Shown piece after piece: positions 13,420-24,137 of a DNA stretch of 64,000 bases. The stretch is from Stomorhina lunata (Eukaryota > Arthropoda > Insecta > Diptera > Rhiniidae). Positions within the stretch are counted from its first letter, which is position 1. Each line of letters opens with the position of its first letter. The translations under genes and the position numbers were made by a program. The notes below the pieces were generated by a model that saw only the letters and a program-made list of their open reading frames with translations, searched no databases and had not been told where the DNA came from. Location: assembly GCA_933228675.1 (NCBI GenBank), contig OW121742.1, positions 108,814,940-108,878,939 of the forward strand, read 5' to 3'.

Positions 13420-13676
13420 TCATTTTTTTACTAAGAACTTTTTATATTAAATATGTGACGAAAACTATTTAAATTTGCCTTTTGTTGTATATACAGGTAA
13501 ATTCGATGATATTTTTTAATATAACTGCAATTTTATAATATAAATTTATTAAAATGTTGAAAATTTCTGTAAAAATATCCATATTAAAAATACTGAAAAC
13601 TTTTTTATCGCATGCGATATTTTTTATAACTATACCAAAGACATATTTAACTCGGTATATTTATCTTCACACACAT
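13420..13676 (-). repeat. Right terminal head of inverted repeat
   Basis: Inverse complement of 4471-4727, ending ...TTTATCTTCACACACAT. It aligns end to end with the left head (paired positions sum to 18147 throughout), with no indel and a single difference (GTGACGAAAAC against GTGACAAAAAC). It carries ATCGCATGCGAT at 13607-13618. Confidence 0.9.
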
Positions 13677-13685
13677 TTCTTTTTT
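13677..13685 (+). repeat. 9-bp target-site duplication, right copy
   Basis: TTCTTTTTT, identical to 4462-4470, directly abutting the right terminus. Confidence 0.75.
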
Positions 13686-13890
13686 ATCAAATTTTGACAA
13701 AATTTTATAGTAAATTTTGTCAAATTGACTAAATTTTTTTGTCAATTTTGTAAAATTGACTAAATTTTGAAAAATTGACTAAATTTTGTAAAATTGACTA
13801 AATTTTGTAAAATTGACTAAATTTTGAAAAATTGACTAAATAATGTCAAATTGACTAATTTTTTTAGTAAATTTTGTCAAATTTACTAAA
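13686..13890 (-). repeat. Decayed TTTGAC repeats, inverted orientation
   Basis: Irregular AAATTGACTAAATTTTGTA units, the reverse-strand form of the 19-bp motif, leading into the family A array. Confidence 0.75.
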
Positions 13891-14745
13891 TTTTGCCTAA
13901 ATTTTTCTAGAAAATTTTGTCAAATTTTGACTAAATTTTTCTAGAAAATTTTGTCAAATTTTGACTAAATTTTTCTAGAAAATTTTCTCAAATTTTGACT
14001 AAATTTTTCTAGAAAATTTTCTCAAATTTTGACTAAATTTTTCTAGAAAATTTTCTCAAATTTTGACTAAATTTTTCTAGAAAATTTTCTCAAATTTTGA
14101 CTAAATTTTTCCAGAAAATTTTCTCAAATTTTGACTAAATTTTTCTAGAAAATTTTCTCAAATTTTGACTAAATTTTTCTAGAAAATTTTGTCAAATATT
14201 GACTAAATTTTTCTAGAAAATTTTGTCAAATTTTGACTAAATTTTTCTAGAAAATTTTGTCAAATATTGACTAAATTTTTCTAGGGAATTTTGTCAAATA
14301 TTGACTAAATTTTTCTAGAAAATTTTGTCAAATTTTGATTAAATTTTTCTAGAAAATTTTGTCAAATTTTGACTAAATTTTTCTAGAAAATTTTTTCAAA
14401 TTTTGACTAAATTTTTCTAGAAAATTTTGTCAAATTTTGACTAAATTTTTCTAGAAAATTTTCTCAAATTTTGACTAAATTTTTCTAGAAAATTTTCCCA
14501 AATTTTGACTAAATTTTTCTAGAAAATTTTCTCAAATTTTGACTGAATTTTTCTAGAAAATTTTCTCAAAGTTTAACTAAATTTTTCTAGAAAATTGTCT
14601 CAAATTTTGACTAAATTTTTCTAGAAAATTTTCTCAAATTTTGACTAAATTTTTCTAGAAAATTTTGTCAAATTTTGACTAAATTTTTCTAGAAAATTTT
14701 GTAAAATTTTTACTTTATTTTCTAGAAAATTTTGCCAAAATTTTA
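13891..14745 (-). repeat. 34-bp satellite family A, inverted block
   Basis: About 25 units of 34 bp (TTTGACTAAATTTTTCTAG then AAAATTTTGTCAAAT), the exact inverse complement of the unit at 856-1195 and 2501-3330. Variants CTCAAAT and GTCAAAT alternate in blocks. Together with the left blocks it flanks the Foldback-like element in opposite orientations. Confidence 0.9.
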
Positions 14746-15660
14746 TAATAAAAATTTTATAGCAAAATTTGTGAAATTTTAAATGAATTGAATTGCAAAA
14801 TTTGTCAAATTTTGACTAAATTTAATAGTAAAATTTTTTAGTAAGTTTTGTTTAATTTTGGCTAAAGTGACTTAATTTAATAGTCAAATAAATTAGACTA
14901 AATTTTATAGCAAATTTTTTAAATTTTTAACAAAATTTTGTAGTAAATTTTGTCTAATGGACTAAATTTTTTTAGTAAATTTTGTCAAACTGACTAAATT
15001 TTTTAGTAAATTTTTTCAAATTGACTAAATTTTTAGACTAAAAATTAGACTAAATTTTATAAATTTTTAACAAAATATTATAGTAAATTTTGTCTAATGG
15101 ACTAAATTTTTTAGTAAATTTTGTCAAACTGACTGAAATTTTTAGTAAATTTTGTCAAACTGACTGAAATTTTTAGTAAATTTTGTCAAACTGACTAAAT
15201 TTTTTAGTATATTTTGTCAAACTGGCTAAATGTTTTGGTAAAGTTTTTCAAATTTACTAAAATTTTTTGAAGATTTTTCAAATTGACTGAATTTTTTAGT
15301 AAATTTTTTTAAATTGACTAAATTGTTTAATAAATTTTTTCAAATTGACTAAATTTTTTAGCAAATTTTGTAAAATCGTGTTTTTAGTAAATTTTGTCAA
15401 ATTGACTAAATTTCTCGTAAATTTTGTCAAATTAACTAAATTTTTTTAGTAGATTTTGTCAAATTGACTAAATTTTTTTTAGTAAATTTTGTCAAATTTA
15501 CTAAATTTCACAGTAAAATTTTTAAATTTTATAGTAAGATTTTTCAAATTTGGACTAAATTTTTTAGTAAATTTACTCAAATTGACTAATTTTTTTTGTA
15601 AATTTAGTCAAATTGACTAAATTTTTTAGTTAATTTTTTCAAATTGAAAAAAAAAAATTT
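14746..15660 (-). repeat. Degenerate TTGACTAAATTT repeats
   Basis: Diverged units, mostly a TTAGTAAATTTTGTCAAA plus CTGACTAAATTTT pattern. Two adjacent copies of a longer piece containing ATTAGACTAAATTTTATA and GTCTAATGGACTAAATTT (about 14890-15010 and 15045-15130) indicate a local duplication. No coding potential. Confidence 0.75.
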
Positions 15661-16785
15661 TTTAATTTTATTCAATTTCTTAAATTTTTTCTAAGTTTAA
15701 ATTAAAAATGTTATATTTTTGTTAATTCAATTTTTTTGGTGTTTCACTTTAATGTACCTTTGCATCATTAACATTTAAAAGTTTTCTCGTTTTTACGACT
15801 TGAGCCCCATAAATGTCAGACAAAAGTTCTAAGAGTTCACAAAATGCTACAAAAAATGGTCTCCACAAAATGTTTTGTGGCGGCTGTGGCAGTTTCCACA
15901 TTTTATATTATTTGAAATTCTTTGTTAAGAAGAAAAACACACACAAAAAACAAAAAAGTCTTAAATACCCAAGAAGTACAGAAATGAGGTTTAACCATTT
16001 ATTTCATTGGGAGCAGAACTGAAAATGTGGCGGCTGTTAAATGTGAAGGAATGAGAAAATGTTTTAATACAAGATAATATTTATTAAGTTCCATAAACTA
16101 TGCAATTTTATGGCAACAAGAAAAGGCAAACGACCCCAGTACATACCTCAAGTATTTAGAACTCATCAACTTAAGGTTTTTCCATGTTTAGTCATTTATT
16201 TTTGCTAAATGTAAACCATCAAATATGTCAAACTAAGTCTTTACCTTTAACATTTTCTTTTTTTTACATTCTTCCTTTTTAAAATCTTTAATTTATTTAT
16301 TTTTTTTTATTAGGAGCAAAAAAATTATTTAGGCCACCGAGTTGCGTTGCCTTGGCAAGAGGAGGACTTTGTTTTCTTTTTCTGGAAAGTCTTCATCATC
16401 ATTTTTAACCTAAATAGTCATAATTCTTCATATTAAAATTTGATTGCTTGACTTCTTCTCTTTCTCTTGTCTTTGGCTTGACTAAAGTTTTAGCTTTTTC
16501 TTGTTAATATTTTTTTTGTGTTTCTTTCGTATTTTATGATTTTACATAAAATGATTTATTGAAATACAAAACCAGGTACAAAAGACATTTATGCTAATAG
16601 AGTCGGCAACCGGAGGATAGAAAGGAATGGAAAGTTTGTTGTCTTGGGGTCCATGGAAGGAGCAAGAGTTTAGCTTAAGTCTAATATTTTTAATGCTTAA
16701 TATACGACATGCGTAGATTTTTACAGTTTATGTTCTAACAGTTTTTTAAAGCCAAAAATGAGGGAAGAACGCCAAAAATATTTAC
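15661..16785. other. Unique DNA, no gene seen
   Basis: AT-rich single-copy-looking sequence. One 69-codon open frame (15813-16022, +) has Lys/His-rich, unremarkable content and no neighbours; I regard it as chance. Long T and A runs are frequent. Confidence 0.6.
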
Positions 16786-18790
16786 TAAATTTTCTACAAA
16801 AATTTTGTCAAATTGACTAGAAAATTGTGCCCAATTGATTAATTTTTTTTTTAAGAAAATTTTGTCAAATTTTGACTAAATTTCTTTAGGAAATTTTGTC
16901 AAATTTTGACTAAATTTCTTTAGGAAATTTTGTCAAATTTTGACTAAATTTCTTTAGGACATTTTGTCAAATTTTGACTAAATTTCTTTAGGAAATTTTC
17001 TCAAATTTTGACTAAATTTCTTTAGGAAATTTTCTCAAATTTTGACTAAATTTCTTTAGGAAATTTTCTCAAATTTTGACTAAATTTTGTCAAATTTTGA
17101 CTAAATTTCTCTAGGAAATTTTGTCAAATTTTGACAAAATTTCTTCAGGAAATTTTGTCAAATTTTGACTAAATTTCTTTAGGAAATTTTGTCAAATTTT
17201 GACTAAATTTCTTTAGGAAATTTTGTCAAATTTTGACTAAATTTCTTTTGAAAATTTTGTCAAATTTTGACTATATTTCTTTAGGAAATTTTGTCAAATT
17301 TTGACTAAATTTCTTTAGGAAATTTTGTCAAATTTTGACTAAATTTCTTTAGGAAATTTTGTCAAATTTTGACTAAATTTCTTTAGGAAATTTTGTCAAA
17401 TTTTGACTAAATTTCTTTAGGAAATTTTGTCAAATTTTGACTAAATTTCTTTAGGAAATTTTGTCAAATTTTGACTAAATTTCTTTAGAAAATTTTGTCA
17501 AATTTTGACTAAATTTCTTTAGGAAATTTTGTCAAATTTTGACTAAATTTCTTTAGGAAATTTTGTCAAATTTTGACTAAATTTCTTTAGGAAATTTTGT
17601 CAAATTTTGACTAAATTTCTTTAGGAAATTTTGTCAAATTTTGACTAAATTTCTTTAGGAAATTTTCTCAAATTTTGACTAAATTTCTTTAGGAAATTTT
17701 GTCAAATTTTGACTAAATTTCTTTAGGAAATTTGTCAAATTTTGACTAAATTTCTTTAGGAAATTTTGTCAAATTTTGACTAAATTTCTTTAGGAAATTT
17801 TGTCAAATTTTGACTAAATTTCTTTAGGAAATTTTGTCAAATTTTGACTAAATTTCTTTAGGAAATTTTGTCAAATTTTGACTAAATTTCTTTAGGAAAT
17901 TTTGTTAAATTTTGACTAAATTTCTTTAGGAAATTTTGTCAAATTTTGACTAAATTTCTTTAGGAAATTTTGTCAAATTTTGACTAAATTTCTTTAGGAA
18001 ATTTTGTCAAATTTTGACTAAATTTCTTTTGGAAATTTTGTCAAATTTTGACTAAATTTCTTTAGGAAATTTTGTAAAATTTTGACTTAATTTCTTTAGG
18101 AAATTTTGTCAAATTTTAACTAAATTTCTTTAGGAAATTTTGTCAAATTTTGACTAAATTTCTTTAGGAAATTTTGTCAAATTTTGACTAAATTTCTTTA
18201 GGAAATTTTGTCAAATTTTGACTTAATTTCTTTAGGAAATTTTGTCAAATTTTAACTAAATTTCTTTAGGAAATTTTGTCAAATTTTGACTAAATTTCTT
18301 TAGGAAATTTTGCCAAATTTTGACTAAATTTCTTTAGGAAATTTTGTCAAATTTTGACTAAATTTCTTTAGGAAATTTTGTCAAATTTTAACTAAATTTC
18401 TTTAGGAAATTTTGTCAAATTTTGACTTAATTTCTTTAGGAAATTTTGTCAAATTTTGACTAAATTTCTTTAGGAAATTTTGTCAAATTTTGACTAAATT
18501 TCTTTAGGAAATTTTGTCAAATTTTGACTAAATTTCTTTAGGAAATTTTGTCAAATTTTGACCAAATTTCTTTAGGAAATTTTGTCAAATTTTGACTAAA
18601 TTTCTTTAGGAAATTTTGTCAAATTTTGACTTAATTTCTTTAGGAAATTTTGTCAAATTTTGACTAATTTTTTTTAGGAAATTTTGTAAAATTTACTTAT
18701 TTTTTGTTAGAAAATTTTGTCAAATTAACTAAATTTTTTTAAGAAAATTTTGTCAAATTGACTAAATTTTTTTTGTTGAAAATTTTTTAA
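16786..18790 (-). repeat. 34-bp satellite family B (CTTTAGG core), about 54 units
   Basis: Regular 34-bp units of AAATTTTGTCAAATTTTGAC followed by TAAATTTCTTTAGG. The outer arms are the same as family A, but the centre is CTTTAGG instead of CTAG. The array is very homogeneous between about 17280 and 18660, with scattered single-base variants, and decays at both edges (16786-16850 and 18690-18790). Homogeneity points to recent amplification. The inverse of this array is at 20823-22110. Confidence 0.92.
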
Positions 18791-19840
18791 ATTTGTTTAA
18801 ATTATATTTCAAATTTTGTCTGCTAGAACTTATTTGTTAGAAAATTTCCTTAAAATTTTGTAATCCTCTTTTTATCCTTGTTTCCTTTATAAATAAGGTT
18901 TTTATGTTACAAGTATTTCTAAACCAGATTTGCTGCTTAATTTCTTTAACAATTTCAAAAGAAGATTATTTATTTATTTCATTAGCCAAAGTTATTCCAA
19001 CATCTTTAAATGAATGTAAAGTCTCAAACTGTTTACAACTCATTCCCAACTAGAGCCCCATTCATTTGTAAGCTCATTATCAAAATATATATAAAAACTT
19101 AAGACAAAAGTATAAAAGATTTTGGAGCTCCATAGATGAGCTAAAGGAAATAAAACTTTTCAAGTGACCTAGTGGGATACATTGGTTGGTTGCATCGGTA
19201 GCAGCCAACCAACTAATATACAACATAAGTAACATAACTGTTGAGTTTTCGAAGATGTAAATAATGAAAGTCATTCCTAGAAACAGTTGCTTCAACTACA
19301 ACAAATATTAAATCGAAGAGGAAAAAACTTTCAAAATTTTTACAACCCGATAATGAACAAAAGGCAATGGAACAACAGACGATACAACATTTACTTGAAA
19401 CTAATGCTTGATACGACAAGCAACAGCAGCAGCAGCTACAGAGTAACAAAAACCGTTGTCCAGTAACTCCCCAGTATTCAAATGACTTAACAAAAAACCC
19501 AGGTTTTTGTGTATTTTTCATTAGATATTCGTATATTTTACCTAAAACATTTAACAGATACACATTCGTTAGTTTTATACATACATTTTTTATGAGTTTT
19601 TCTAATAATAATAAAAAAAATTTTTTAATATCTTGACAACATCTGTAACAGCTACTGGTGTTTGACTTCAAATATTTCTCTAGTATCTTTCTTCTTCTGG
19701 GCCCTGTTTAGCTGTTGTCGGGCTTTCTTCAGAGCAAAGATGAGCTAAACAAACTAATTAAGGAAATTGAATGCAAGAATCCATGTTTTGTTGTCTTTGT
19801 CATAAGAGCCAGTAAGAAGAAAATTAAACTGAAAATAAAA
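18791..19840. other. Unique DNA between inverted family B arrays, no gene seen
   Basis: Single-copy-looking spacer. Two overlapping minus-strand open frames (71 codons at 19080-19295 and 152 codons at 19213-19671) occupy different frames of the same DNA. The longer one is Cys/Leu-rich only because it reads through a short CAG run near 19420 and AT-rich sequence. There is no recognisable domain, so neither is called a gene. Confidence 0.55.
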
Positions 19841-22110
19841 AACTTGACTAAAAATTTTCTATAAAAAATTTAGTCAAAATTTGACAAATTTTCTATAGAA
19901 AATTAAGTAAAAATTTAACAAATTTTCTATAAAAAATTTTGTCAAATTTTTTTACTAAATTTTCTATAGAAAATTTCTCAAATTTTGACAAAATTTTCTA
20001 TAGAAAATTTAGTCAAAAAATTTGACAAAATTTTCTATAGAAAATTTAGTCAAAAAATTTGACAAAATTTTCTATAGAAAATTTAGTCAAAAAATTTGAC
20101 AAAATTTTCTATAGAAAATTTAGTCAAAAAATTTGACAAAATTTTCTATAGAAAATTTAGTCAAAAAATTTGACAAAATTTTCTATAGAAAATTTAGTCA
20201 AAAAATTTGACAAAATTTTCTATAGAAAATTTAGTCAAAAAATTTGACAAAATTTTCTATAGAAAATTTAGTCAAAAAATTTGACAAAATTTTCTATAGA
20301 AAATTTAGTCAAAAAATTTGACAAAATTTTCTATAGAAAATTTAGTCAAAAAATTTGACAAAATTTTCTATAGAAAATTTAGTCAAAAAATTTGACAAAA
20401 TTTTCTATAGAAAATTTAGTCAAAAAATTTGACAAAATTTTCTATAGAAAATTTAGTCAAAAAATTTGACAAAATTTTCTATAGAAAATTTAGTCAAAAA
20501 ATTTGACAAAATTTTCTATAGAAAATTTAGTCAAAAAATTTGACAAAATTTTCTATAGAAAATTTAGTCAAAAAATTTGACAAAATTTTCTATAGAAAAT
20601 TTAGTCAAAAAATTTGACAAAATTTTCTATAGAAAATTTAGTCAAAAAATTTGACAAAATTTTCTATAGAAAATTTAGTCAAAAAATTTGACAAAATTTT
20701 CTATAGAAAATTTAGTCAAAAAATTTGACAAAATTTTCTATAGAAAATTTAGTCAAAAAATTTGACAAAATTTTCTATAGAAAATTTAGTCAAAAAATTT
20801 GACAAAATTTTCTATAGAAATTAAGTCAAAATTAGACAAAATTTCCTGACGAAATATAATCAAAATTTCCTAAAGAAATTTAGTCAAAATTTGACAAAAT
20901 TTCCTAAAGAAATTTGGTCAAAATTTGACAAAATTTCCTAAAGAAATTTGGTCAAAATTTGACAAAATTTCCTAAAGAAATTTAGTCAAAATTTGACAAA
21001 ATTTCCTAAAGAAATTTAGTCAAAATTTGAGAAAATTTCCTAAAGAAATTTAGTCAAAATTTGAGAAAATTTCCTAAAGAAATTTAGTCAAAATTTGACA
21101 AAATTTCCTAAAGAAATTTAGTAAAAATTTGACAAAATTTCCTAAAGAAATTTAGTCAAAATTTGACAAAATTTCCTAAAGAAATTTACTCAAAATTTAA
21201 GAAAATTTCCTAAAGAAATTAAGACAAAATTTGACAAAATTTCCTAAAGAAATTAAGACAAAATTTGACAAAATTTCCTAAAGAAATTTAGTTAAAATTT
21301 GAGAAAATTTCCTAAAGAAATTTAGTCAAAATTTGAGAAAATTTCCTAAAGAAATTTAGTCAAAATTTGACAAAATTTCCTAAAGAAATTTAATCAAAAT
21401 TTGACAAAATTTCCTAAAGAAATTTAGTCAAAATTTGAGAAAATTTCCTAAAGAAATTTAGTCAAAATTTGAGAAAATTTCCTAAAGAAATTTAGTCAAA
21501 ATTTGACAAAATTTCCTAAAGAAATTTAGTCAAAATTTGACAAAATTTCCTAAAGAAATTTAGTCAAAATTTGACAAAATTTCCTAAAGAAATTTAGTCA
21601 AAATTTGACAAAATTTCCTAAAGAAATTTAGTCAAAATTTGACAAAATTTCCTAAAGAAATTTAGTCAAAATTTGACAAAATTTCCTAAAGAAATTTAGT
21701 CAAAATTTGACAAAATTTCCTAAAGAAATTTAGTCAAAATTTGACAAAATTTCCTAAAGAAATTTAGTCAAAATTTGACAAAATTTCCTAAAGAAATTTA
21801 GTCAAAATTTGACAAAATTTCCTAAAGAAATTTAGTCAAAATTTGACAAAATTTCCTAAAGATATTTAGTCAAAATTTGACAAAATTTCCTAAAGAAATT
21901 CAGTCAAAATTTGTCAAATTTCCTAAAGAAATTTTGTCAAAATTTGACAAAATTTCCTAAAGAAATTTAGTCATAATGTGACAAAATTTCCTAAAGAAAT
22001 TTAGTCAAAATTTGACAAAATTTCCTTAAGAAATTTAGTCAAAATTTAACAAAAGTTCCTAAAGAAATTTAGTCAAAATTTGACAAAATTTCCTAAAGAA
22101 ATTTAGTCAA
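19841..22110 (+). repeat. Junction block: 37-bp family C then 34-bp family B inverted
   Basis: Decayed units (19841-19985) lead into about 22 essentially identical 37-bp units to about 20822, each with AAAATTTTCTATAGAAAATT flanked by TTTGAC and TAGTCAAAAA. After a short transition (to about 20870) come about 36 units of 34 bp, TTTCCTAAAGAAATTTAGTC then AAAATTTGACAAAA. These are the inverse complement of family B at 16.8-18.8 kb. The family C units are the inverse complement of those at 34.25-35.03 kb. Confidence 0.92.
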
Positions 22111-22435
22111 AATTTAGACTAAATTTTGTAGGAAATTTTTTTAAGTTGACTAAATTTTGTACAAAAATTTGGCATTTTTGTAGAAAATTTTTATCAGATT
22201 GACTATATTTTGTTTAAGAATTTTTCAAATAAGAAAAATTTTGTAGTAAATTTTGTCATGTTGACTAAATTTTGTCATATTGACTAAATTTTGTCATATT
22301 GACTAAATTTTGTTACATTGACAAAATTTTGTCAAATTTTGGCTAATTTTTGTAGGAAATTTTGTTAAGTGCACTAAATTTTTAAATTTTATTAAAATTT
22401 TTGTCAAATTGAAAACTTCTTCAAATTAACAAAAT
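22111..22435. repeat. Decayed TTGACTAAATTT repeats
   Basis: Mixed-orientation degenerate units, including about four 20-bp units of the CATATTGACTAAATTTTGT type near 22255-22320. This is the right margin of the family B array. Confidence 0.7.
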
Positions 22436-23255
22436 TTGATGGAATATGTAGTTAGAATTTTATCAAATATTTTATTGAAAATTTCAAATTATTCAACTAA
22501 ATATTTACTTCCTTTATTTATCACTTATAATAAATATCACACAATTCCTGGCAATTCTTTCTGTCTTGACTCAAAACGAAAATTTAAGGCAAAAAAAAAA
22601 AAAATGGTTTATGAAGGGCTTCCATATAAAAGTAGTAACAAGTAAAAAAGTACAATTGCAGTTTAGGAAAGAAAAACCAGACCTCAAGCTGCGTAAATAA
22701 ACATCAGGTTTCCTTTGAATTCCCTTTTGGATGCCCTAGCAAATTTTTTCTCTAAATGTTGACCACATTTAGAGACAGATTGTGAAGTTTATTTTTATAT
22801 TTTTTTTCCTCTGGTTAAGTTTTTACTTTTTCTATAAATATTACTTTAGAGCTTTAGGTAAATATAATAATGAAAATAGTTGCATTTTTATTATATTTCT
22901 TTCCCTTCTTGTAGCCGAGTAATGGTTAGTAGAAGTGTTTCCATGCCTTGGCTATTATGTGGAGTATGGGGTAACGCCTTATTTGTAATTGATATCGGGT
23001 TTGTGTTATATTAAAACATATGTAACGAAAATTAAATAAAGGGAAAAGACAAAAGAAATCCCAGTGAAGTTTGTCGTATATGGAGAAGGGTTTAGAGTTT
23101 AAGTCTTAAGATTAGTCTTCTCCAAAAGCTCGCACATGGGCACTTATGCTTTTTTGCCTCATACATTCAAAAAAACAGGTTGTGTTGTAGCAAAAACACA
23201 CACACAATCACAATATATTAGCATGAGTTTGAAGAAGACTGCTTTAGATTTTCTT
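22436..23255. other. Unique DNA, no gene seen
   Basis: Single-copy-looking. The 69-codon frame at 22436-22645 (+) begins in satellite margin and ends in low-complexity Lys, so it is not a gene. A short CA run lies near 23200. Confidence 0.55.
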
Positions 23256-23259
23256 TAAC

Positions 23260-23720
23260 CGCCCAGCTAGCAATTTGGTGATTGTTTGACGATAATATCA
23301 GCAAAATGAGTCTTTTGGGATTCGTATAGATGATCAAAAACTGATTAATCAGCTTGGTGATCTAAAAAAGATTCCAAAGAGACTCCTTAAAATGCTTAGA
23401 AAGCGACTAGAAAACGACTGGTATACAAAAGCACAAACACTTCTTGCAGAATGTGTACAATCAAAATCCAATCGTGCAAACGATCCTAATATGACTGTTT
23501 TTTATGTTATTTTAATCAGTTTGGTAATCAAAAAAGACCACAAAAAGACTTAGAAAATACCTTGAAAGCGACTATTTGAAAGCAAAATGTATGCAGTCAA
23601 GTCTCATAAACGCTTAGCAAGCGACTAGTTAAAGATAGCACAAAAAATCTTGTTAAACGTGCGTAATATAACTATTTTTAGGTGATAAAAAAATGCCTCA
23701 AAAAGTCTCGTATCTCATTA
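23260..23720 (+). repeat. Imperfect ~167-bp direct repeats
   Basis: Two clear but diverged copies begin AATCAGCTTGGTGATC (23347) and AATCAGTTTGGTAATC (23514). Each is followed by AAAAAAGA..., a GACT-rich stretch and GAAAGCGACTA. Weaker copies seem to start near 23270 and 23670. They lead directly into a tRNA-like sequence and share GAGTC/GACTC motifs with the hairpins to the right, so 23260-24140 may be one composite element. Confidence 0.5.
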
Positions 23721-23722
23721 TG

Positions 23723-23806
23723 GGTGATGTGGCTTAGTTGGTTAGCACATCGACTAAGCACAACATATCATATTCAGCAGCCTTGGTTCGATCCTCAGTC
23801 TCGGCA
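23723..23806 (+). repeat. tRNA-like sequence with A and B boxes (SINE head or tRNA relic)
   Basis: TGGCTTAGTTGG (23730-23741) fits the tRNA A-box consensus and GGTTCGATCC (23785-23794) the B box, in the correct order and about 44 bp apart. These form an internal RNA polymerase III promoter. A full cloverleaf does not close: the acceptor sequences (GGTGATG and TCTCGGC) do not pair, and the D and T stems have mismatches. It is therefore more likely a tRNA-derived SINE head or a decayed tRNA than a working tRNA. No poly(A) or simple-repeat SINE tail was identified. Confidence 0.5.
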
Positions 23807-23923
23807 ACATCAGTTTCTGTAATTACTAACGCAACTTCACTGTCCTAAAAATAGATATTGACGTGTTCTAAAAGTAGATATACAGTGTTGAGTAATAAAT
23901 TTGTGCAGTCATATTCTAATCAG

Positions 23924-23951
23924 CAAAACGAGTCATTAAAGACTCGTTTTG
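23924..23951. repeat. Perfect hairpin, 11-bp arms
   Basis: CAAAACGAGTC and GACTCGTTTTG are perfect inverse complements around the 6-base loop ATTAAA. It lies immediately left of the 184-bp hairpin. Confidence 0.85.
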
Positions 23952-23953
23952 AA

Positions 23954-24137
23954 GAGTCTTTTTTGACTTCACTGCACAATTGAAATGATCATTTATGATG
24001 TCACTTATGAGTAAAAAATGATCTTATTGTGTGAGAAAATGGTACCCTTCATTTTCTCACACAATAAGATCATTTTTGACTCATAAGTGACATCATAAAT
24101 GATCATTTCAATTGTGCAGTGAAGTCAAAAAAGACTC
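23954..24137. mobile_element. 184-bp long hairpin, MITE-like
   Basis: A near-perfect inverted repeat with ends GAGTCTTTTTTGACTTC and GAAGTCAAAAAAGACTC, arms of about 88 bp and a loop of about 8 bp (GTACCCTT) near 24045. The only arm difference I saw is GAGTAAAAAATGATC against GATCATTTTTGACTC. No target duplication is evident next to the arms. It could be a small foldback MITE or the hairpin end of a larger element that includes the tRNA-like part. Confidence 0.7.

Larger units (their letters stand above)
4471..13676. mobile_element. Foldback-like (FB/MULE-type) non-autonomous transposon, 9.2 kb
   Basis: A large inverted repeat whose axis is near 8805. The left arm is about 4.33 kb and the right arm about 4.87 kb. 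Each has a ~260-bp terminal head and then tandem ~179-bp monomers, about 23 left and 26 right. The outermost ~270 bp of the arms align without a gap and with only two mismatches by my reading (in the GTTTTTGTC and GGCACATGAG stretches), so the arms are about 99% identical there. The element is bounded by a perfect 9-bp duplication. Between the arms there are only about 9 bp, so it carries no transposase and would need one supplied in trans. Drosophila Foldback elements have long inverted repeats made of internal tandem repeats and 9-bp target duplications, and the partner NOF belongs to the Mutator-like superfamily. The family assignment rests on architecture and duplication size, not on sequence similarity. 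An assembly fold-back artefact is less likely because the arms differ in copy number and the two flanks are different. Confidence 0.8.

Noticed and set aside
4471..13676. Giant inverted repeat as a sequencing fold-back artefact
   Set aside because: The arms differ by about three monomers, outer flanks are unrelated, and a 9-bp duplication lies exactly at both ends. Raw-read confirmation would still be decisive.
711..15660. Single larger inverted repeat spanning family A on both sides of the Foldback-like element
   Set aside because: The unique DNA at 3.48-4.37 kb on the left has no counterpart on the right, so only the arrays, not the whole segment, are mirrored.
19080..19671. Two minus-strand open frames of 71 and 152 codons
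   Set aside because: They overlap in different frames. The Cys/Leu richness comes from a CAG run, and no domain or conservation argument is available.
23723..23806. Functional tRNA gene
   Set aside because: A and B boxes are good, but acceptor, D and T stems do not pair properly and no anticodon arm can be assigned with confidence.
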